Assembly (NCBI RefSeq): GCF_023155095.1
Contig: NZ_JAKNDA010000004.1
Coordinates: forward strand, 210,469 to 274,468
Source: Idiomarina aminovorans
GTDB taxonomy: Bacteria > Pseudomonadota > Gammaproteobacteria > Enterobacterales > Alteromonadaceae
Direction: 5' to 3'
Length of the DNA: 64,000 nt
Part shown: positions 54,677 through 64,000 of the stretch, piece after piece
Position numbering within the stretch: position 1 is the first letter of the stretch
How the letters are laid out: each line of letters begins with the position of its first letter
Translations under genes and position numbers: made by a program
Notes under the pieces: generated by a model
The model's database searches: none
Seen by the model: only the letters and a program-made list of their open reading frames with translations
Told to the model about the DNA's origin: nothing

Positions 54677-55579
54677 TTAGGTCGATTTTTTTCGGGCACG
54701 CGGATGAGCGCTGTCGTAAACGCTGGCTAAGCGCTTAAAGTCCAGATGCGTATACACCTGCGTTGTGGATAAGTTGGCGTGCCCGAGCATTTCCTGCACA
54801 GCACGTAAATCACCACTGGATTCCAGCATATGAGACGCAAAAGAGTGTCGTAACTTATGCGGATGCAAGTCACCGACCACACCTTGCTGCTTGCCCCAGT
54901 AATTCAACCGTTGCTGCACCGTTCTGGGGCTGATGCGTTGCAGCCTTTTACTGACAAACAGCGCCAGCTCTGGCTTTTCATTAAGCCATGCCTGACGTAC
55001 CGGCAGCCATTTCTTTAACGCTTTTGCAGCACAACGACCATAGGGAACAATGCGAGTCTTGTTACCTTTACCTGTCACTCTTAATTGCATCATACGATGT
55101 TCAATCTGGTCCAGATCAAGACTGACCAGCTCGGTCAGACGAATACCACTGGCATAGAGCAGCTCCATCATAGCCGCATCGCGAATCGCTAAGTCGTCGT
55201 CTGTGGGTAAATCCAGCAAATGAGAAATACTGTCCACATCGAGATTTTTGGGTAAACGTTTGGGAATTTTAGGCGCCGATACCGACATGGCGGGGTTATC
55301 GTCCATGGTATTGGATTCCACCATGAACTGGCAAAAGGTACGCCATGCCGACAATTTTAAAGCAATACTGCGTTCACCCAGTCCGTTGCGGCGCCAGCCT
55401 ACCAGCAAGCGTTCAATAACAGGTATACGCAATGCTTTGGGTTCGGTTATTTTTTGCTGTTCAAGAGCAGCGAGGTCGGCAGCAATAAGACGCTGATAGT
55501 TTTTCAGCGTCAGCTCTGCCAGACCTCGCTCTCCCTGCAATTGTTGCATCCATTTTTGCTGCCACTCATGCAGCGTCAT
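54677..55579 (-). CDS. xerC: Site-specific tyrosine recombinase XerC
   Basis: XerC works with XerD at dif to resolve chromosome dimers. The 300-residue protein has an N-terminal SAM-like core-binding domain (1-90) and the catalytic residues Arg147 (SGIRLTEL), Lys171, His241 and Arg244 (HPHKLRHSFASH), His267 (LGHANLSTTQVYTH) and nucleophile Tyr276. The start overlaps the end of the DUF484 gene by 14 bases, as in related genomes. Confidence 0.97.
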   Translation of the reverse strand: MTLHEWQQKWMQQLQGERGLAELTLKNYQRLIAADLAALEQQKITEPKALRIPVIERLLVGWRRNGLGERSIALKLSAWRTFCQFMVESNTMDDNPAMSVSAPKIPKRLPKNLDVDSISHLLDLPTDDDLAIRDAAMMELLYASGIRLTELVSLDLDQIEHRMMQLRVTGKGNKTRIVPYGRCAAKALKKWLPVRQAWLNEKPELALFVSKRLQRISPRTVQQRLNYWGKQQGVVGDLHPHKLRHSFASHMLESSGDLRAVQEMLGHANLSTTQVYTHLDFKRLASVYDSAHPRARKKST

Positions 55580-56261
55580 GTTGTTTCAATAACCCCGGTA
55601 ACAAAGCGCTTAACAACGCCTGCAACTGATTGATCAGTAACTTATCCATGGCCGGCTCAAAATGACTGGCATTGGTATTACCCACCGCCAGCATGCCCAG
55701 CTCACCGTTTTCGCCCAGCAACAGCAATGCCACTGAGGCAATTTTCTCATCCTGAAACAGCAGCTTATGCTCCTGCTCGGTTAAACGTCCAAGATAAATC
55801 GAGCTTTCATTAAAACGCTTGCTGAGTAGCTTTTTATGAGTATCGGAAGCAAAGCTGTATTGATCGTCGAGCTCTACCGGACTGTCAAAAAATTTAACGG
55901 ATAAAGCTGGCATTTCCAGTTCGTTCTCAAAGGTCTTTCGTAGCGCTTCCAATATCTGAGTCAGGCTTTGGCAACGCAACAGGCTAACGTATAAGTTACT
56001 GTAAGCAGAGAATATTGTCTCGTTACGCCTTGCGTTGATCATCAGTTCGGTAATTTCTTCTTCCAGCTGATGCACACGTAAACGCAGTTTTTGTTGCTGA
56101 CGTTCAATTAACGACACCGCGCCTTTTTCGCTGTGTTGAAACTGCAGCTGAGTCAGTAAGTCGTCATTTCTTGTGAAAAAATCCGGATTTTCCTGTAAAT
56201 ATTCTCGGATCAAACTGTCGTCCAACCGCTCGTTTGCTATCACTTTTGATTCGCTACTCAT
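55566..56261 (-). CDS. DUF484 family protein (GAF-like)
   Basis: A 231-residue cytoplasmic protein of the DUF484 family, always found between dapF and xerC in gammaproteobacteria. The N-terminal signature is VIREYL-like [21 protein letters not shown]; a coiled coil ([20 protein letters not shown]) leads into a GAF-like C-terminal half. Function is unknown. ATG 56261 overlaps the dapF stop (ATGA); a longer frame into dapF lacks support. Confidence 0.9.
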   Translation of the reverse strand: MSSESKVIANERLDDSLIREYLQENPDFFTRNDDLLTQLQFQHSEKGAVSLIERQQQKLRLRVHQLEEEITELMINARRNETIFSAYSNLYVSLLRCQSLTQILEALRKTFENELEMPALSVKFFDSPVELDDQYSFASDTHKKLLSKRFNESSIYLGRLTEQEHKLLFQDEKIASVALLLLGENGELGMLAVGNTNASHFEPAMDKLLINQLQALLSALLPGLLKQHDAA

Positions 56262-57085
56262 AACACCATTTGTCCATCGTAAACCAATTCCGCAGGGCCG
56301 GTCATTTTTACAGGCTGCCCCTGCTGCCAACGAATAATTAAGTCCCCGCCCGGTAAACTGACTTTTACTCGTTCATTCAATAACCCTTGTTGAATACCAG
56401 CCACAGCTGCCGCACAAGCACCACTACCACAGGCTCTGGTTTCACCAACCCCGCGTTCAAATACACGCAGTTTAATTTCGTCCGCAGAGACTTTCTGCAT
56501 AAAGCCAACATTTACACTCTCGGGAAAGCGTTCGTGTGCCGCTAAGTCAGCCCCTAATGTTGCTACAGGGGCTGTGTCAACATTATCGACAGCAACGACA
56601 CAATGTGGATTTCCTAACCCCAGAACGCCGCACAAAACCGTTTCGTCCTTTACTCGCAGCACGTAAGTCTGTTCCGCTTTTTGTGCTTTAAAGGGCACGG
56701 CTGCCGGCTCGAATAAGGGCTCACCCATATCAACCGTCACTTGTCCGTCTTTTTCCAAATGCAAAACCATTTTACCCACTTTGGTACTAACTTTAAGGTG
56801 GTTTTTATTACTCAGACCTTTGGTTTTTACAAACTTCGCGAAACAACGGGCACCATTACCGCATTGCGCAACTTCGCTGCCGTCTGCGTTAAAAATGCGG
56901 TAGTGAAAATCCAGATCGGGGTCATAGGGTGGCTCAACTAACAGCATTTGATCGAAACCAATACCGGTATGCCGGTCAGCCCAGCGACGTATCTGCTCAG
57001 GGTTTACATAAAGGTTCTGAGTGACGTTATCCACCATCATAAAGTCGTTGCCGAGCCCGTGCATTTTGGAAAAATGTAATAACAT
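56258..57085 (-). CDS. dapF: Diaminopimelate epimerase DapF
   Basis: DapF converts LL- to meso-diaminopimelate, for lysine and peptidoglycan. The 275-residue protein has the two catalytic cysteines, Cys75 (AQCGNGARC) and Cys219 (RACGSGACA), and the usual start [12 protein letters not shown]. It lies 5 bases after lysA and overlaps the DUF484 gene, so lptM-lysA-dapF-DUF484-xerC-yigB read as one operon. Confidence 0.97.
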   Translation of the reverse strand: MLLHFSKMHGLGNDFMMVDNVTQNLYVNPEQIRRWADRHTGIGFDQMLLVEPPYDPDLDFHYRIFNADGSEVAQCGNGARCFAKFVKTKGLSNKNHLKVSTKVGKMVLHLEKDGQVTVDMGEPLFEPAAVPFKAQKAEQTYVLRVKDETVLCGVLGLGNPHCVVAVDNVDTAPVATLGADLAAHERFPESVNVGFMQKVSADEIKLRVFERGVGETRACGSGACAAAVAGIQQGLLNERVKVSLPGGDLIIRWQQGQPVKMTGPAELVYDGQMVL

Positions 57086-57090
57086 CTTTA

Positions 57091-58350
57091 TTAGCCTTCC
57101 TGATATAACAAATGCTCGCCACGGACGAGGTCGTTAAAGCTTTCACGTTCGCGGATAAGTGTCGCATTATCACCCGAAACCAAAACCTCGGGCGGACGAC
57201 CACGACTGTTGTAATTGGACGCCATGGTAAAACCATAAGCACCGGCATGTTTAACTGCCAATACATCGCCTTGCTTCACATTTAAATGTCGGGCGTGTCC
57301 GAAAAAGTCACCGGTTTCGCACACTGGACCGACCACATCATTCAATTGGTCGCCGCCACATTTGTTCTCGTGTGCCGGCAGAATATCATGCCAGGCCTGA
57401 TACAAAGACGGACGCAATAAGTCGTTCATACCGGCATCAACCAACACAAAGTTCTTATCCTCTGAGGGCTTAATGTATTCCACCGTTGTCAGTAAAACGC
57501 CTGCATCGGCCGTAATTGCCCGCCCAGGCTCAAGCACTAATGTAATTTGCGGATAATTCTCGGCTAACTTAACCAACGCTTTTAAATAAAAGGCTTTATC
57601 CAGCGGTTCTTCCGGTTGATACGCCACCCCAAAGCCGCCACCTAAATCCAGATGCGTTAATTTGATCCCATCTTTTTCCAGTTCCGAAACCACATTAAAC
57701 ATGCGCTGCGCAGCATCAAGGAAGGGTTCCGCCGTCATTATTTGCGAACCAATGTGGCAGTCAGCACCTATCAGATTAATGTTAGGCAGGCTGTGCGCTT
57801 TCAGGAAAACCGGCTTGGCCAATGACATGCTAATACCGAACTTGTTGGCTTTCATCCCTGTAGCAATGTATGGATGCGTCTTGGCATCAACATCCGGGTT
57901 CACTCTTAACGACACCGGTGCCTGTTTGTCCATGGCGGCGGCTATGTCCTGAATACGTTCAAGTTCCGCTTCAGACTCCACGTTAAAACAGCCGATGCCC
58001 GCTTCCAGCGCCATTATGATTTCTTCTTTTGACTTAGCCACGCCGGAAAAAACTACGTCTTTGGCTTTACCGCCAGCCAGCAATACTCGTTGCAGTTCAC
58101 CACCGGAGACAATATCGAAACCGGCTCCGTGCTCAGCCAGCAATTGCAGAATAGCTAAGTTGCTGTTGGCCTTTACCGCGTAACACAGCTTGTGAGGTGC
58201 GGGCCAGTATTGCTGAAACTCACGCCAGTTTTTTAGAATCTGCCCTTTGGAATAAACGTACAAAGGCGAGCTAAAACGCTCAATAAGACTCTCGGCGTCG
58301 CAGTTTTCAATATGAAACTGGCCGTTTTTATAGTCAATTAACTCACTCAT
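57091..58350 (-). CDS. lysA: Diaminopimelate decarboxylase LysA
   Basis: LysA makes L-lysine from meso-diaminopimelate. The 419-residue PLP enzyme (alanine-racemase fold type III) has the Schiff-base Lys60 ([13 protein letters not shown]), the substrate site HIGSQ, the GGGFG phosphate loop and CETGDFFG near residue 343. The ATG overlaps the lptM stop (ATGA). Its product pathway directly links to the next gene, dapF. Confidence 0.97.
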   Translation of the reverse strand: MSELIDYKNGQFHIENCDAESLIERFSSPLYVYSKGQILKNWREFQQYWPAPHKLCYAVKANSNLAILQLLAEHGAGFDIVSGGELQRVLLAGGKAKDVVFSGVAKSKEEIIMALEAGIGCFNVESEAELERIQDIAAAMDKQAPVSLRVNPDVDAKTHPYIATGMKANKFGISMSLAKPVFLKAHSLPNINLIGADCHIGSQIMTAEPFLDAAQRMFNVVSELEKDGIKLTHLDLGGGFGVAYQPEEPLDKAFYLKALVKLAENYPQITLVLEPGRAITADAGVLLTTVEYIKPSEDKNFVLVDAGMNDLLRPSLYQAWHDILPAHENKCGGDQLNDVVGPVCETGDFFGHARHLNVKQGDVLAVKHAGAYGFTMASNYNSRGRPPEVLVSGDNATLIRERESFNDLVRGEHLLYQEG

Positions 58351-58493
58351 TCTTTGTCTTCCGCCGGCGGCTCTGCCGGTGTGTTTTGCTCTGGCATAGG
58401 CTCAGGCGTCAGTGGTCCTTTCTGACCACAGCCAACTAAAGTCATTAAAATGGCTGATAGCACCAGCGTCTTGATTACAATTCGACTAAACAT
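58347..58493 (-). CDS. lptM: Small lipoprotein LptM (YifL-type)
   Basis: A 48-residue lipoprotein. The lipobox and family signature are LVGCGQKGPLTP, with Cys22 the lipidated residue, followed by a proline/glutamate-rich tail. In E. coli, LptM (YifL) stabilises the LPS translocon LptDE in the outer membrane. It is first in the lysA operon, and its stop overlaps the lysA start. The region before its ATG is divergent from hemC. Confidence 0.9.
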   Translation of the reverse strand: MFSRIVIKTLVLSAILMTLVGCGQKGPLTPEPMPEQNTPAEPPAEDKE

Positions 58494-58584
58494 CGCTAAA
58501 CTATAGGTATTCCGTTTGGGTTTCTCTGGTGCCTATCATCGCACCAGATACCTAAAAAGTCATTAATCGTCGTAAGGAAAACGA

Positions 58585-59526
58585 ATGACCCAACGCGTTA
58601 GAATTGCAACACGCAAAAGCAAGCTGGCTTTATGGCAGGCTGAACACATTCAACAACGCCTGGAACAACTGCATCCGGGGCTTTCAGTTGAGTTGGTTCC
58701 CATGTCGACCAAAGGTGACGTCATTCTGGATACACCGCTGGCGAAAATTGGCGGTAAAGGTTTATTCGTCAAAGAACTGGAAGTCGCGATGTTGGAAGGG
58801 CGTGCCGATATCGCCGTACACAGCATGAAAGATTTACCGGTTGAGTTCCCGCCGGGGCTTGAGCTACACACTATTTGCGAGCGCGAAGATCCGCGCGATG
58901 CGTTTGTGTCGAATAATTATAAAAACTTGAATGAGCTACCGGAAGGTGCGGTGGTCGGAACCTGTAGTTTACGCCGTCGCTGTCAGGTGAAAGAACAGTT
59001 TCCGCATTTAGTGATAAAGGATTTACGCGGCAATGTGCAAACTCGGTTACGCAAACTGGACGACGGTGAGTTTGATGCCATTATTCTGGCAGCTTCAGGG
59101 TTAATTCGTCTGGAGCTGGGCGATCGTATTACTTCCTTTATTCCGGTGGAGCAGTCTTTACCGGCTAACGGTCAAGGTGCGCTGGGCATTGAGTGCCGCA
59201 GCGACGACGACAAAATGAAAGCGTTACTGGCTCCCTTGCAGTGCCAGGAAACACGCACTCGGGTTCTGGCCGAACGCGCAATGAACCGTGGGCTTGATGG
59301 TGGTTGTCAGGTGCCTATTGGTGCCTATGCCGAACTTGAAGGCGACCAGCTTTATTTGCGCGGTTTGGTGGGTGAGCCCGATGGCGGAAAAGTGCTTCGT
59401 GATGAAGTTCTCGGTCCCGCCTCTGAAGCTGAGAAGTTAGGTTCAGAGCTTGCTGAGCGGTTACTTAAACAAGGGGCAGCAGAAATTCTGAGCGCAGTCT
59501 ATGACAGTGAATCGAATCTCTCATAA
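58585..59526 (+). CDS. hemC: Hydroxymethylbilane synthase HemC
   Basis: HemC polymerises four porphobilinogen molecules. The 313-residue protein has the [15 protein letters not shown] start, the catalytic Asp region KDLPVEFP, and Cys241 in [12 protein letters not shown], to which the dipyrromethane cofactor attaches. An AAGGAAAACG site precedes the ATG. It starts the hemCDXY operon, and a divergent promoter region is shared with lptM-lysA. Confidence 0.97.
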   Translation: MTQRVRIATRKSKLALWQAEHIQQRLEQLHPGLSVELVPMSTKGDVILDTPLAKIGGKGLFVKELEVAMLEGRADIAVHSMKDLPVEFPPGLELHTICEREDPRDAFVSNNYKNLNELPEGAVVGTCSLRRRCQVKEQFPHLVIKDLRGNVQTRLRKLDDGEFDAIILAASGLIRLELGDRITSFIPVEQSLPANGQGALGIECRSDDDKMKALLAPLQCQETRTRVLAERAMNRGLDGGCQVPIGAYAELEGDQLYLRGLVGEPDGGKVLRDEVLGPASEAEKLGSELAERLLKQGAAEILSAVYDSESNLS

Positions 59527-60259
59527 GGCGGTTTTACTGCTACGTCCGAATACTCCAGACGCATTCACCCAGCGGCTACAACAAGCTGGCAAAGAATGCT
59601 TTGTTCACAGTTTTATTGAAATTGAACCTTTAACTGTGAATAAAGAGCAGTTAAAAAAGCTTAAACAAAAACATTGGGATGGTATTGTTATTGTCAGTAA
59701 AAACGCCGCACATTATGCTGCGGCGGCTGGCTTTAACCCTGTTCCTTCTAAATATTATGCTGTTGGCCCGGGTACCGCTTCTTTTGCTGCAAAAAACTTA
59801 AACGTGCCGGTGAGCTGCCCAACCTTTACGCATCAGTCTGAAGGGCTGCTGGAGTTATCAGAACTGCAAAAACCGGAACAGCAAAACTGGTTGATTATTC
59901 GCGGAAAAGGGGGGCGTGAGTTACTCGCTGATGCCTTGCGTGCCCGCGGAGCATCGGTTGACTACTGGGAAGTTTATCGCCGCAAACAACTCACAATGAA
60001 CGACCCGGAATTGATTCAGCAGTGGATAAAATCGGTTGACACTGTTGTTGTGACCAGCGCTGAACAACTCGGATATTTTTTGTCATCCATGCCAAACTCG
60101 ACACGGACATGGCTGGATAACTGTCAATGGATAGTGCCAAGTCACCGCCTGAAAGGTTTGATTCCTTTTGGACAATCAGACAATATCAAAGTAACAGGCA
60201 GTGCAACGGACGCCATATTAATGAATGCGCTAATAGCGGATGGAAAAACTCATGACTGA
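59501..60259 (+). CDS. hemD: Uroporphyrinogen-III synthase HemD
   Basis: HemD cyclises hydroxymethylbilane to uroporphyrinogen III, inverting the D ring. The 252-residue protein is of low conservation, as usual, but shows [38 protein letters not shown] and [22 protein letters not shown], all characteristic. Position between hemC and hemX supports it. The ORF overlaps hemC by 26 bases; a GTG six bases later is a possible alternative start. Confidence 0.93.
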   Translation: MTVNRISHKAVLLLRPNTPDAFTQRLQQAGKECFVHSFIEIEPLTVNKEQLKKLKQKHWDGIVIVSKNAAHYAAAAGFNPVPSKYYAVGPGTASFAAKNLNVPVSCPTFTHQSEGLLELSELQKPEQQNWLIIRGKGGRELLADALRARGASVDYWEVYRRKQLTMNDPELIQQWIKSVDTVVVTSAEQLGYFLSSMPNSTRTWLDNCQWIVPSHRLKGLIPFGQSDNIKVTGSATDAILMNALIADGKTHD

Positions 60260-61388
60260 AGAAAATAAAGTAAAGAACGATGAGTTGCAAAATGATGGCC
60301 ACAATAATGACCAGAGCAACGATCAACCTGAAGAAGAAACTATCACTGCACAGAAAAGTAGTGGGCGATTCTTTAAGCGCTTAATATGGCTTATTATCCT
60401 CGTCGCTATAGTCGCTGCCGCCTACTGGGGCTATACCCGCTTTCCGGCCTTGTTTAACAGTGGCGCCAAACCGGTTGCGGAACAACCCAAAGAAGATCCG
60501 GTTGAAACCCGTTTTAATCAATTAGACCGTTCTCTGGCAAGTTTAGAACAACAACTGCAGAGCACCGTTCAGGCTCGCGAGCTCGATAAATTCAGTAACA
60601 CCGACCAACAGTTACAGCGCAAACTGACAAATTTGCGTCAGAGTCTCGAAGATTTGCGCAACGATATGCGTAAAACCCCGGCCGAAAAAGCGGCGTACTG
60701 GCGTTTAGTTGAGGTAAAGCAAACCTTATCTGCAGCCGCACGGATGATGTGGAGCCAAAACGATTACCCAGCGGCTCTGCAGCTTTTAAGGCTGGCAGAC
60801 CAACAGTTAGTTGGTATCAACAGCCGCGATGCTCTTCGTACCCGTGAGAAACTGGCGGGTGATATTGAGCGGGTTGACGCCGTTGTTAAAGCAGATAACA
60901 CTGACCTCGCTTTACAATTGGCAGGACTGCAGCAGCGTGTTTCTGACCTGCCGGACAAGGTGAACAACACCCAGCAACGATTAAGCTCTGACACTCAGGA
61001 CGTAAGCGCTGATGCTGGCGACTGGCAAACAAATTTAAATGCTAACTGGCAGTCTTTTCTTGATAACTTTATCCGTATTCAACCGGCAGAAAGTGACCCC
61101 GAGCCGTTGTTAAACCATACTCAGCGCACGGCAATCAATGAACGTATTCAGTTAATTTTCACTCTGGCTCAGCAAGCCGCGGTAAAAAATAATGAAGCTT
61201 TATGGCAGCGCTACCTGCAGCAGCTTTCTGAACTCATCTTACAAGTAAAAGGGGATAAAGTTGCCACGCAAGATGTTATCTCTCGTATTCAGTCACTCAG
61301 CACAGACGACTTTGAGCAACAAAGTTTAGAGCGACTCGAATCGCTGGACTTCATTGCTCAGGCTATTGAGCAGGGAGATGCCTCATGA
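60252..61388 (+). CDS. hemX: HemX (membrane protein of the hem operon)
   Basis: A 378-residue inner-membrane protein with an acidic N-terminus, one hydrophobic segment (about 35-60) and a long helical, coiled-coil-rich periplasmic domain. It is the usual third gene of hemCDXY; its role in haem synthesis is not settled. I use ATG 60252 (MTEENKV), overlapping the hemD stop by 8 bases, since this matches the E. coli start; an ATG at 60240 is possible. Confidence 0.9.
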   Translation: MTEENKVKNDELQNDGHNNDQSNDQPEEETITAQKSSGRFFKRLIWLIILVAIVAAAYWGYTRFPALFNSGAKPVAEQPKEDPVETRFNQLDRSLASLEQQLQSTVQARELDKFSNTDQQLQRKLTNLRQSLEDLRNDMRKTPAEKAAYWRLVEVKQTLSAAARMMWSQNDYPAALQLLRLADQQLVGINSRDALRTREKLAGDIERVDAVVKADNTDLALQLAGLQQRVSDLPDKVNNTQQRLSSDTQDVSADAGDWQTNLNANWQSFLDNFIRIQPAESDPEPLLNHTQRTAINERIQLIFTLAQQAAVKNNEALWQRYLQQLSELILQVKGDKVATQDVISRIQSLSTDDFEQQSLERLESLDFIAQAIEQGDAS

Positions 61389-62548
61389 AGTGGATTATCG
61401 CGCTGGTCGTTATCATCATTTTGGGAGCCATTGTTGGCCCTTTAGCATCGGGTAACGCAGGTTATGTTTTAGTTCAGTTTGCCGGCGTAGCAATTGAAAC
61501 AACCGTGGTTAGCCTGTTTGTCGTTACTATTGTCGCAGTTGCGGTGCTTTCTATTGTTGTGTCTATACTGCAAAGGCTGCTCAGTAAAACCCGACAGGGC
61601 AGAAAATGGCTGGCTAATCGTAGCGAACGTAAAGCCCAGACAATATTTCAGCAGGGCATACGTGAGCTGCTGAATGATGAGCCCAATAAAGCCGCTGAAA
61701 GCTTCTCTAAAGCTTATAAAAAGTCACCCGACAATAACCTTGCTGCGTTAACAACTCTTGCCTCATGTCTTAATAAAGACGCCGCCAAAGCAACTTACTG
61801 GCAGGAAGAGGCTGATAAGTTTTATGAGAACGCAGATACATTGCTGCAATTGGTTGTCATTGAGCAACACGTTAAGACAGACCCGGCAAAAGCCGATAAG
61901 AAGATGCGGAGCCTACTGGATAGCAAGCCGCATTCTGCTAGCGTTCTTAAGTTGGCTTACAGAGTATTTAAGGCCTCAGGCGATTGGCAACAGTTAAAAG
62001 ACTTACTGCCGGAATTGCGTAAAGTGACCGATTTGGCGCCTGCCGAGTTTGAGCGTCTTGAATATCAGGTTTATTTTGAACGCTTTGTCGCCGAAGGTCG
62101 CAAAAGTAACGAGATGCTATACAACGAATGGCGCAGCTTACCCGGCAAAAAGCGCGCTGATGCAACTATTCGTTTGAGTTATGCAGCTGCGCTAAAACAT
62201 TTGGGGGATCATGAAATATCCGCAGGAGTCATTTTAAAAGGGCTTAAACGGGGTGACTTAGAACCCGCTGCCGTTAACTCACTGCGTTTATTTACTGCCA
62301 AATCAGAAAAGTTACTGGAGTTTGTGCAAGCTCAGTTGAAACAGAACCCTGAAAGCAGAGACTATTTATACGCTCTGGCACAAATTGCTATGGATAATCA
62401 GGACTTTTCGTTAGCGCAGAGAGCGTTAAAGAAATTAACGGAGATAGAGCCAAGTAGTCATGTTTATCGTTTATTAGGCGATGCCTATCATGCGCTTGGT
62501 GACAGCCAGCTAGCAGCTAACGCCTATAAAGAGGCGTTAGCTCACTAG
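61385..62548 (+). CDS. hemY: HemY (TPR membrane protein)
   Basis: A 387-residue protein with two N-terminal hydrophobic segments (about 1-20 and 38-62) and a TPR domain (about 80-387), for example YALAQIAMDNQDFSLAQRAL near the end. It is of the proteobacterial HemY type, unrelated to protoporphyrinogen oxidase; its exact role in haem synthesis is unproven. The ATG overlaps the hemX stop (ATGA). Confidence 0.93.
   Translation: MKWIIALVVIIILGAIVGPLASGNAGYVLVQFAGVAIETTVVSLFVVTIVAVAVLSIVVSILQRLLSKTRQGRKWLANRSERKAQTIFQQGIRELLNDEPNKAAESFSKAYKKSPDNNLAALTTLASCLNKDAAKATYWQEEADKFYENADTLLQLVVIEQHVKTDPAKADKKMRSLLDSKPHSASVLKLAYRVFKASGDWQQLKDLLPELRKVTDLAPAEFERLEYQVYFERFVAEGRKSNEMLYNEWRSLPGKKRADATIRLSYAAALKHLGDHEISAGVILKGLKRGDLEPAAVNSLRLFTAKSEKLLEFVQAQLKQNPESRDYLYALAQIAMDNQDFSLAQRALKKLTEIEPSSHVYRLLGDAYHALGDSQLAANAYKEALAH
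62517..62540. repeat. Perfect hairpin at the end of hemY
   Basis: CTAACGCCT-ATAAAG-AGGCGTTAG is a perfect 9-bp stem with a 6-base loop inside the last codons of hemY. There is no T run after it, so it is not a standard terminator; it may stop exonucleases or aid termination between the convergent hemY and yceI-type genes. Confidence 0.5.
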
Positions 62549-62566
62549 ATAACGTTGGCGCTGTAA

Positions 62567-63151
62567 TTATTGACGTACGCCTTCAATTGACAGCGTCAGC
62601 TGAACTTCTTTAGCGGCAGGGCCTAAGTTATAGTCGATGCCGTAATCGGCTAAGGTTAAATCAACTTCACCTTCAAAACCACGGCGGAATCCACCCCAGG
62701 GGTCTTCACCAGCGCCGACGTGCTCAACGTCGATAGCAATTTCTTTAGTTACACCATTAAGCGTGAAGTTACCGTGCAGAGTCCCTTCACCTTTATCGTC
62801 ATCATCCGGTACGTATTGGGTGCTTTTAAAAGTGGCCGTAGGATGCTCTGAAACACTTAAAAAGTCATCGCCACGCAAATGTTTATCGCGCTCAGCGTGA
62901 TTGGTATCAACACTGGACGTATCAATAGTTACGTTAACAGACGCCTTTTCCGGGGCGTCTTCGTCGTAACTGAACTCACCCTCAAAATCATTGAAGCGGC
63001 CATATAACCAGCTATAACCTAAATGACTGATCTTAAATTGAATGAAGGCATGCTGGCCCTCGATATCAATTTTATAGTCTTCAGCCATAGCGGCTGACGT
63101 AAATAATGCACTACCCGCCAGAGCGGCTGCGATTAATGTCTTCTTCATCAT
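62567..63151 (-). CDS. YceI-family periplasmic protein
   Basis: A 194-residue exported lipocalin-like protein (signal peptide 1-23, cut after AMA) of the YceI family. It shows [55 protein letters not shown] and the C-terminal [14 protein letters not shown]. YceI proteins bind long polyisoprenoids. It forms a two-gene operon with the upstream cytochrome b561 gene (TAATG overlap), a common arrangement. Confidence 0.94.
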   Translation of the reverse strand: MMKKTLIAAALAGSALFTSAAMAEDYKIDIEGQHAFIQFKISHLGYSWLYGRFNDFEGEFSYDEDAPEKASVNVTIDTSSVDTNHAERDKHLRGDDFLSVSEHPTATFKSTQYVPDDDDKGEGTLHGNFTLNGVTKEIAIDVEHVGAGEDPWGGFRRGFEGEVDLTLADYGIDYNLGPAAKEVQLTLSIEGVRQ

Positions 63152-63699
63152 TATTTCCTCTTAGTTTTTCCAAACATTCGAATAAGGGTACTGTCTTTAT
63201 TAATAAAGTGATGCTTTAATGCCGCCAGAGCATGACCGCCGGCTATAATCACTAAAGCCAATGCTGAATACCAATGTACGTCACCGGCAATATCAGCCTG
63301 CTTTGGTAAGTCGGTTAATACGGCCGGTACCGAGAACCAACCAAATACGCTAATGGAACTGCCATCGGCGCTAGAAATTAAAAACCCGCTTACCATTACG
63401 GTGAAAAGCAGTAAATAAAGCAATAGATGACCTGTTTTAGCACCTATTTTTTCAAGCTTATTGCCTAAAGGTTTAGGCTTAGTATTTACTAAAGTCCAGA
63501 GAACTCGTAAAAGCGTTAGGATAAGCAATGTAATACCAAACGATTTATGCCACCAGGGACCCAACCGATACCACTCATCGTAATAGGTCAGAGTGAGCAT
63601 CCACCAGCCCAGCGCAAACAGTCCAATTATCACCAAAGCCGATAGCCAATGGATTAATACCGCGGTTAAACCATATTTTTCTGAAGTATTTCGCCACAT
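63151..63699 (-). CDS. Cytochrome b561 family protein (YceJ-like)
   Basis: A 182-residue inner-membrane di-haem cytochrome with four helices. Haem-ligand histidines are likely in [30 protein letters not shown] and [12 protein letters not shown]. YceJ-type proteins are encoded beside YceI; electron donors and acceptors are unknown, though quinol oxidation is likely in the family. The stop shares a base with the YceI start. Confidence 0.93.
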   Translation of the reverse strand: MWRNTSEKYGLTAVLIHWLSALVIIGLFALGWWMLTLTYYDEWYRLGPWWHKSFGITLLILTLLRVLWTLVNTKPKPLGNKLEKIGAKTGHLLLYLLLFTVMVSGFLISSADGSSISVFGWFSVPAVLTDLPKQADIAGDVHWYSALALVIIAGGHALAALKHHFINKDSTLIRMFGKTKRK

Positions 63700-63845
63700 A
63701 AATGTGTTCCCGAATCTTAGACTCTTCTATATTAGTTCATCTTAATAGAATAAAAAAATGTATATATAGGACAATAATTTCTATTAATTGGAATGTAAAT
63801 CTTAGCCTGATGTTCACATCAGGTGGGGTGCCGGAGGAAGATACG

Positions 63846-63896
63846 ATGTCCCGTAATGAAAAGTGTCAGAGGCGCGTTATTTCCGCGCACGCATAA
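63846..63896 (+). CDS. Possible 16-aa micro-ORF with strong ribosome site
   Basis: An ATG at 63846, 7 bases after GGAGGA, opens a 16-codon frame (MSRNEKCQRRVISAHA). The ribosome site is unusually good, and a 7-bp hairpin CCTGATG-TTCA-CATCAGG lies just before (63806-63823). It runs toward the convergent 5S rRNA end. It could be a short leader peptide or chance; I do not recognise it. Confidence 0.3.
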   Translation: MSRNEKCQRRVISAHA

Positions 63897-63922
63897 AAAA
63901 GCCCCCAGCGTCAGCTGAGGGC
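63895..63922 (-). terminator. Terminator of the 5S rRNA / rRNA operon
   Basis: On the minus strand GCCCTCAGC-TGAC-GCTGGGGGC forms a 9-bp stem (one G-T pair) followed by six T, 14 bases after the 5S 3' end. Confidence 0.92.
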
Positions 63923-63935
63923 TTCTTAGAATTAA

Positions 63936-64000
63936 AGTCTGGCGGTGACCTACTCTCGCATGGGGAGACCCCACACTACCATCGGCGCTGGTGTGTTTCA
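63936..64000 (-). rRNA. rrf: 5S ribosomal RNA, 3' part
   Basis: The minus strand from the window edge carries the conserved 5S segments CGCCGATGGTAGTGTGGGG, CTCCCCATGCGAGAGTAGG and the 3' helix strand CGCCAGAC. The 5' half lies beyond the window, so the 23S and 16S genes presumably follow there. The exact 3' end is placed to within a few bases. Confidence 0.96.

Noticed and set aside
61385..62548. HemY as protoporphyrinogen oxidase
   Set aside because: The protein has two membrane segments and TPR repeats and no FAD-binding motif, so it is the proteobacterial HemY type.
1..64000. CRISPR arrays, tRNA genes, insertion sequences or prophage
   Set aside because: No regularly spaced repeats, cloverleaf-type sequences, transposases or phage structural genes were recognised; XerC is the chromosomal housekeeping recombinase.

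Overview
The window reads as chromosomal DNA of a marine gammaproteobacterium of the Alteromonadales. Idiomarina is the best guess: gene order and protein style resemble Idiomarina loihiensis, but no database search was possible. Supporting signs are the enterobacteria-like order uvrD / yigB-type HAD / xerC / DUF484 / dapF / lysA / lptM divergent from hemC-hemD-hemX-hemY, the recQ / yigI / rarD neighbourhood, several TonB-dependent receptors, and secreted peptidases (S46 and S8 with PPC domains) that suit a protein-degrading lifestyle.

Layout. 1-2.2 kb: the 5' part of a COG3146 acyltransferase-like gene behind rlmA, then a cold-shock protein gene. 2.2-16 kb: a secreted S46 dipeptidyl-peptidase, then an iron-uptake zone with three TonB-dependent siderophore-type receptors, a PepSY membrane protein and a small unknown membrane-anchored protein, with Fur-like boxes. 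A LpxO-like hydroxylase, queH and a nucleoside deaminase lie between the second and third receptor. 16-18 kb: a subtilisin-like exported protease. 18-22.6 kb: an accessory cluster of three type II toxin-antitoxin pairs around an anti-phage-type dGTPase, plus an unrecognised coiled-coil protein. 22.6-36.2 kb: a secreted esterase, then a tightly overlapping operon recC-recB-recD followed by a fourth, translationally coupled gene encoding a PLD-nuclease / DExH-helicase / DUF3427 protein. This extended recBCD operon beside the toxin-antitoxin/dGTPase cluster is the most interesting part of the window.

36-44.8 kb: mixed genes (glycosyltransferase, LysE exporter, GAF-GGDEF cyclase, TPR protein, a truncated DUF885 lipoprotein remnant, zinc-ribbon protein, threonine aldolase family enzyme, DUF6746 protein, ABC exporter) and an IbpA-type Hsp20 with a sigma-32 promoter and a ROSE-like RNA thermometer. 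44.8-49.7 kb: recQ, a DUF3630-like small gene and a degenerate GGDEF/EAL membrane protein. 49.7-62.5 kb: yigI, rarD, osmC, uvrD (with a LexA box), HAD, xerC, DUF484, dapF, lysA, lptM, and divergently hemCDXY. 62.5-64 kb: a YceI/cytochrome b561 pair, then the 3' end and terminator of a 5S rRNA gene on the minus strand, i.e. the end of an rRNA operon.

How parts work together. The receptors, PepSY protein and Fur-like sites form an iron-starvation response. RecBCD, RecQ, UvrD and XerC cover DNA repair and chromosome dimer resolution. dapF/lysA make diaminopimelate and lysine, and hemCD supply uroporphyrinogen III. No tRNA, CRISPR array or insertion sequence was recognised.
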